NCBI GenBank assembly: GCA_000711775.1
Contig: ARYC01017653.1
Span: 1-64,000, forward strand
Source: Oxytricha trifallax
Lineage: Eukaryota; Ciliophora; Spirotrichea; Sporadotrichida; Oxytrichidae
Direction: 5' to 3'
Length of the DNA stretch: 64,000 nt
Position numbers and translations under genes: made by a program. The notes beneath the pieces were generated by a model. That model searched no databases and had not been told where the DNA came from. It was given only the letters and a program-made list of their open reading frames with translations. This document shows positions 59,400 to 64,000 of this stretch, in pieces (position 1 is the stretch's first letter; the number at the start of each line of letters is the position of its first letter).

Positions 59400-60510
59400 T
59401 TCAATACTCTTAAAATTAGTGGGGCCTCAACCTCGTTCTAGTCTTAATAACAGCCGACTCAGGCCCCCTAATACATATAAATAATTATAGTGTTTATACA
59501 TTTTTGATTATATTGGATAATTGGTTATATTATTTTTTTTAGAAAACATTGTATGGTAGCCTTAGCCAATGGCAATAAACTATGTAAGCAAACTAATATA
59601 TTTTATATGATTGATATTTTAGACAACTGCAAACTAAGGCCTGACTTTTATTAACAACTAAAGCAATAATGTTGGCTGTTCTACACTCTTCCTGCCAAGT
59701 TCCTAGATATTTAAAAATTAAAAAAAAATAATTATAATCATAAGAAATATTAATTATATTAAATTTAATGATAGGTTGCGTACCATCAGACCAAGTCATA
59801 TTAAAATAATAAATGAAATGTAAAAAAAAGAAAAAGTTGTGTTATTTTATCATAACTATTGGTTGTGACAACTCAAGAGTTTAATTAATATAATAATATA
59901 ATTTCTTAATTTTTAGTCTAATCAGGTTCTTGTCAACCCATTAACTTCAGTTTTTAAAACATTATTCAAATCGGAACCTCTGCACCTCAAATTTAAAATC
60001 CCGTGATTTCTTACGCTCCCACTTCTCATATTAGTAATAATTAGTCTTACAAACAATAGACACAAAATTATCAATGAATTTTCTTTTTTATATCTTGCTA
60101 ATTTAATTAAATTAAAATAACATAATATATTTATAATAATAATACAAAATTAAGCTTAAAACTCTGGGTCATTTGCTCAAAATTCGAACATTCTTTAAGA
60201 GGAGGGATAAAATTTGTAGATTCATCATTCATTAAACAATCCCTAAAATTAATTTATAAATGTGATGGAATCTTGTCAATGCCACTCGCTAAACTAAGGG
60301 CAAGACTTTCACAAAAAATATGATGGTTTATTCTATACTTTTTATATGATAGTGTAATGTTTAAAGCTATATAGAGAATGTAATTAGTTTTAATAAATTG
60401 TTTCACATAGTGAATAGGGGACATGAAAATGAAGTATAGACTCCTCCTTTATATAAGAGCCAAAACCAAAATGTTTAAAGTTGCCATAAACAGAGCGGTT
60501 TAATTAATTA
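59400..60510 (-). CDS. Fragmentary gene, unknown
   Basis: Minus-strand pieces: NRSVYGNFKHFGFGSYIKE (60500-60425), CESLALSLASGIDKIPSHLQ with INFRDCLMNDESTNFIPPLK (60320-60180), EKWERKKSRDFKFEVQRFRF (60035-59960), MTWSDGTQPIIKF (59799-59760) and LGTWQEECRTANIIALVV (59705-59640). All have non-AT-driven composition and lie in one order, but pointers were not resolved and the family is not recognised. A further piece may lie at 60770-60730. Confidence 0.4.
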
Positions 60511-60939
60511 TAGTATGCTTAAACATAATTTAATTTTAAATTTTGCTTATTTTAAACACAATGTATTTTCAAAAATTTGAATTTAATCTTACTACAATTA
60601 TTTTTAAATTGAATATTTTGCAAAAAAATATTTATATAAATTACAAAAATTTAAATTAATCAATATGCCTTTTTTTAATTATTGTATAAAATTTATTTAT
60701 TTTAAATATTGGTTTAATCAATGATAATAATAATGTATATCCTATTGCATCTCCAGCCGAGGAAAATATTTTGGGTTAATTTTTAATTTAATTTATTTTT
60801 AAAATTTATTTTAGTAATTTATTTCACCCAATATGCGATATAATATTTACAGGCGCTAAATAAATAATATTTAGAGATTTTCTTCTAGAAATTCCCTTAA
60901 TAGTACTTATATTCCTAAAAATATGGTTTTATTAAATTT

Positions 60940-61720
60940 TAATAGCTGCCCAAAATTTACATTAAGAGAGGTGATCGTGGACGGCTGTAAAGTTTATAAA
61001 GAGAAGTAATACAACCCCTTGACAAAGATTAAAAAAACTTTCTAATTGTGATTATAACAATAAATCCTAATAAATAATTCTATTTTAAAGAGAAAAAATA
61101 CAATCTCTTATTGTGGAAAATGTGATAAGCCTTTCACGAAAACATGCAATCTCAGAGATCATCTAAGAATTTTTGTGAATAAAAAACTTAAATTAGTAAT
61201 TAAATTAATATAAAATAATATTTCTTGAGAATCCATACCGGGCTAAAACCATACATTTGCAATTAATGCAACAAAGATTTCACCCAGAAGGGATAACTGA
61301 CAAAGCATGAGAAAATTCACAAGAGCAATATAATTTTGAACAAAATAAGTAAAATTTAAATGGAAATTATGAAGTTTAGTGCAATATAAATAAATTTAGA
61401 TTGTTAATTTTTATAAGTCTAAAGGAAGCTCTCTTAATTTTGAAAACTTTCAAGAGAGTGGGCCTGACTATAATAATGATCTATAAAATGAGAGCCGATA
61501 ATTATCCATTTCCACATCTCAAAGATCATCATCCACCGACTTTACAAACAGTAAAGTGTCATCACTTTAATTACAGGCACTTGATTAAAAATAAGAAAAA
61601 TTCAATGAGCCAGACCTTAACACTCTATACTAATTGCCAAAATTTAACACGATATTGTATAATATTAATTAAAAATATGAGTGTTTATATTATTACATCC
61701 CAAACTCCATTTTTAAATTA
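60940..61720 (+). CDS. C2H2 zinc-finger protein
   Basis: NSCPKFTLREVIVDGCKVYK (60942-61010), then finger 1 YCGKCDKPFTKTCNLRDHL (61100-61165). After a 62-bp IES comes RIHTGLKPYICNQC and NKDFTQKGQLTKHEKIH, so finger 1's final His and the TG.KPY linker are completed only after excision. A Ser-rich C-terminal piece follows in another MDS (61455-61690): ESGPDYNNDLQNESRQLSIS, VSSLQLQALDQKQEKF. Role inferred: sequence-specific DNA binding. Confidence 0.65.
61171..61232. other. IES, 62 bp, pointer AGAAT, between two zinc-finger halves
   Basis: AGAAT at 61166-61170 and 61228-61232. Excision gives DHLRIHTGLKPY, a canonical finger-linker sequence. Confidence 0.85.
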
Positions 61721-62254
61721 ATTCATTCTACTAAAAGATAATCTTTCTTTTTTATACAATTTAAGTAAAATTTAATAGTACCTCTTGGTATGACTCAAAT
61801 TTTGTTAATATTCAATCTTACTTTCATATTTTATTTTTTTGTAGTAGAGTTAATAATTTAATAAATATCATAATTAAAATTATTTTTTTGAATGGTAAGA
61901 AAATTTTTTGCCAAATTTTTTTAATCCAAATAAACTTGATAAAAATAATATATGTAATTGATATTATTTGTTATCAGAAAGCTATATTTTATTAACAGTA
62001 AATAATATTTATTTTCAATTCAATAATAGACTTATCATATTAAAATTAAAAAATTTAGATTATTATATAGATATCACTTTTTGAAAATATCTTTAGAGCC
62101 AATTAGATATGTTTTTTATTTTTATAGATTTAAGGATATAGTAAATTTTAAAGAGTTTAAATTTAAATAAATTTTCTATGAAATACAATTTTTTTCTTAG
62201 AAAATAATGCATTTCAAATTTTAAAAATTTATATAAAATACGAGGACTTTAATT

Positions 62255-63450
62255 TTATGAGGAAGTTTATTCTGCACAGCTAAATGAAATTCTAAAAGAT
62301 TCATTGAAAGAGTAAAAGGTTTAAGGGGAATATTTCAATTTATTTGAGGTTATTAAATTAAGTTAAATTAAAAAATTTATTGAATAAAAGCTTTTTAAAA
62401 GATCATAAATTTTTAATTTAATCTTTGAATTGAATTTTGAAAAATGTTCATTATAAATAAATACTCATTTTTCAATATTGTAAATGATGCAATTTAACAT
62501 AAATCATGACAATGGAGATCATGTGATCAGGAAGGAGAGTCAGGCCACATTATAAAAATAAGGAGTTATTAGTCACCCTCATATTTTTATGATTTGATTT
62601 TATTTGAAGTAATTGGTGAGATAATATTTTTTAAGAAAACATAAATATAAAATCCTTAAATTAGTAAAGTCCAATGAATAAGATATTTTACTCAAAAAGG
62701 GATCTTTTCATAGACTATGTAAATAATAAGTATTAATCCAATTAATACAAAATGTGAATTTGTATTGAAACAACTTATTTAGATTATTTTTTTTCATCTC
62801 AGGTATATAAATTTTAACACATTAATATATACTTCAACTCATTAAAATTAAAATTTATCATTTAAACTGTAAATTGGATCAAGAAGGTCCTCCATAAAAA
62901 TAAAATTGTGAGTAAAAAGAACACCTAACCACTCAAAAAGAAATCCTCACAAATTTCATCTTAAACTAACACGTAAGCATTTATATAATAATTTTAACCT
63001 AAATTCAAATTTTTAGTTCAATGTGAAAAAATATTAAACTAAGGTTGACTTCATGTCGGCCACCGATAAACTTTTAATGATACTTAAATATATAGCATGA
63101 TTCTTCGATTTAATATATAAGCGCTTGTAAAAATATGCTCCTGCTCCATTATATCTTTATTATTTAACTTTTTTTAATAAATTGTAGTTTACTATGACTA
63201 AGAGGCTTGGTCTGAGGGAAAACATCATGATGTTGCCTTTTCCAAGTCCTCAAAATTGATAAACTAATATAGACAAATAATTGATATATGAAAGAGATTA
63301 TAATTCTCTTAACCAACTAAATACTACCAAAGTAGATATCTGTGCATTAAACTATATATAACTGCGACCTAAAAACTCAGGCAAACGAAAAAAATCTTTC
63401 ACTTCTCCCTCCATTCGAATTCCCATTTAATGATTAACTATAGCTAATGT
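62255..63450 (+). CDS. Coding-like pieces, perhaps the 3' part of the zinc-finger gene
   Basis: Plus-strand pieces: EEVYSAQLNEILKDSLKEQK (62260-62330), GDHVIRKESQATLQKQGV (62515-62570), NTQPLKKKSSQISSQTNT before a GTAAG (62917-62972), KVDFMSATDKLLMI (63042-63085), YYDQEAWSEGKHHDVAFSKS (63190-63255) and DLKTQANEKNLSLLPPFEFP (63366-63430). Same strand and order as the zinc-finger gene, but the link is unproven. Confidence 0.35.
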
Positions 63451-64000
63451 TTAAAAAAATTGATTATCTTTAAAAATATGAGATACTATCATATACTATA
63501 AAAATCTAATAGTTGACTGAAAGACCTCAAATTATATTTAATAACCCTAACTCAAAATAAATAATTATATTGATACTGTGCCTTCATGCGATGCCTACAT
63601 GCAATTATATGTGAGCAAGGTTCAACTCTACTATGCAAATGGTGATTTTAATTTAAAAAATAGAAATTTTTTAATCACATTTTTTGTAAGATATTTTGGT
63701 TTTTATGAACAATAATTATTTTACAAATCAACCCTCTCATTTTTATTAGACATTATACACCTTACTCTTTTAACTTTATTATAATAAAAATTTTATCAAA
63801 ATAGCTCAATAATTATATGTTATTTTATGCATCAAATTAATGTTAACTTGAGATCGTGTCAATAAAGCTGTCTCTATTAAGAATTGAATCTATGTGTCTT
63901 TGATCATCGAGTGAATTATTTTGCACTTTGATTTTAAAGCATCTAGATTTAATTTAATGCATATATAATACTGCATTTAGCAACTCCCTTTGAAGAGTAA
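63451..64000. other. AT-rich end of window
   Basis: No coding signal that I can support. Confidence 0.4.

Noticed and set aside
59640-59800. Possible tRNA or structured RNA
   Set aside because: No cloverleaf could be drawn with conserved T-arm bases; minus-strand coding explains the composition. No tRNA or rRNA gene was found elsewhere in the window.
61401-61721. Plus-strand ORF of 106 codons (MLIFISLKEALLIL...)
   Set aside because: Another frame with the ciliate code gives a better Ser/Gln-rich continuation of the zinc-finger gene in the same place.

Overview
The window looks like germline (micronuclear) DNA of a spirotrich ciliate close to Oxytricha trifallax. Four things point there. (1) Reading frames only make sense when TAA and TAG are Gln and TGA is the only stop. 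(2) Genes are cut into short coding pieces (MDSs) separated by AT-rich spacers (IESs), and the pieces join in frame at short direct repeats (pointers). (3) A 4.06-kb TBE transposon with C4A4 telomere-like ends is present. (4) Several foldback elements sit in spacers. ORFs called with the standard code are therefore almost all shadows or fragments, so the calls below come from re-reading both strands with the ciliate code. No homology search was possible; family names rest on recognised motifs.

Layout. 0.1-3.6 kb (-): HOOK-domain coiled-coil protein. 3.8-8.64 kb (-) plus 9.2-10.4 kb (+): one CCDC180-like gene in two opposite-strand halves, which join at an 11-bp inverted pointer; a small membrane-protein gene (-) lies between the halves. 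10.95-17.8 kb (+): a WD-repeat-like gene whose first spacer holds the TBE, and whose 15.8-17.7 kb part is scrambled in an odd/even pattern that can be resolved pointer by pointer. 17.9-18.3 kb: short ORF. 18.5-20.7 kb (+): secreted YHYH-type surface protein; one of its IESs is exactly a foldback element. 20.9-23.6 kb (+): Gln-rich protein with two ciliate 'LY...CTFKPQ'-type motifs. 23.8-25.5 kb (+): SDR / threonine-dehydrogenase-like enzyme. 25.9-31.3 kb (+): large Q/N/S-rich protein, interrupted by a 1.2-kb perfect-looking palindrome. 31.8-32.2 kb (+): dynein light chain roadblock. 32.4-39.6 kb (-): large surface protein with propeller/cadherin-like repeats and membrane segments. 39.6-40.5 kb (-): small secreted protein. 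41-44.3 kb (-): atypical E2F (two DNA-binding domains). 44.6-46.5 kb (-): unknown protein. 46.5-64 kb: much poorer in coding sequence, with a MITE with 8-bp target duplication, two long foldbacks, a probable zinc-finger regulator (-), a C2H2 zinc-finger gene (+) and several fragmentary genes.

Functional themes. Cilium/dynein/microtubule functions (HOOK, CCDC180-like, roadblock), cell-surface proteins, and transcription factors (E2F, zinc fingers). They share no operon logic: in such ciliates each gene normally ends up on its own nanochromosome after the IESs and transposons are removed during macronuclear development. The coordinates of multi-MDS genes below give the outer span; internal spacers are listed separately where a pointer could be seen.
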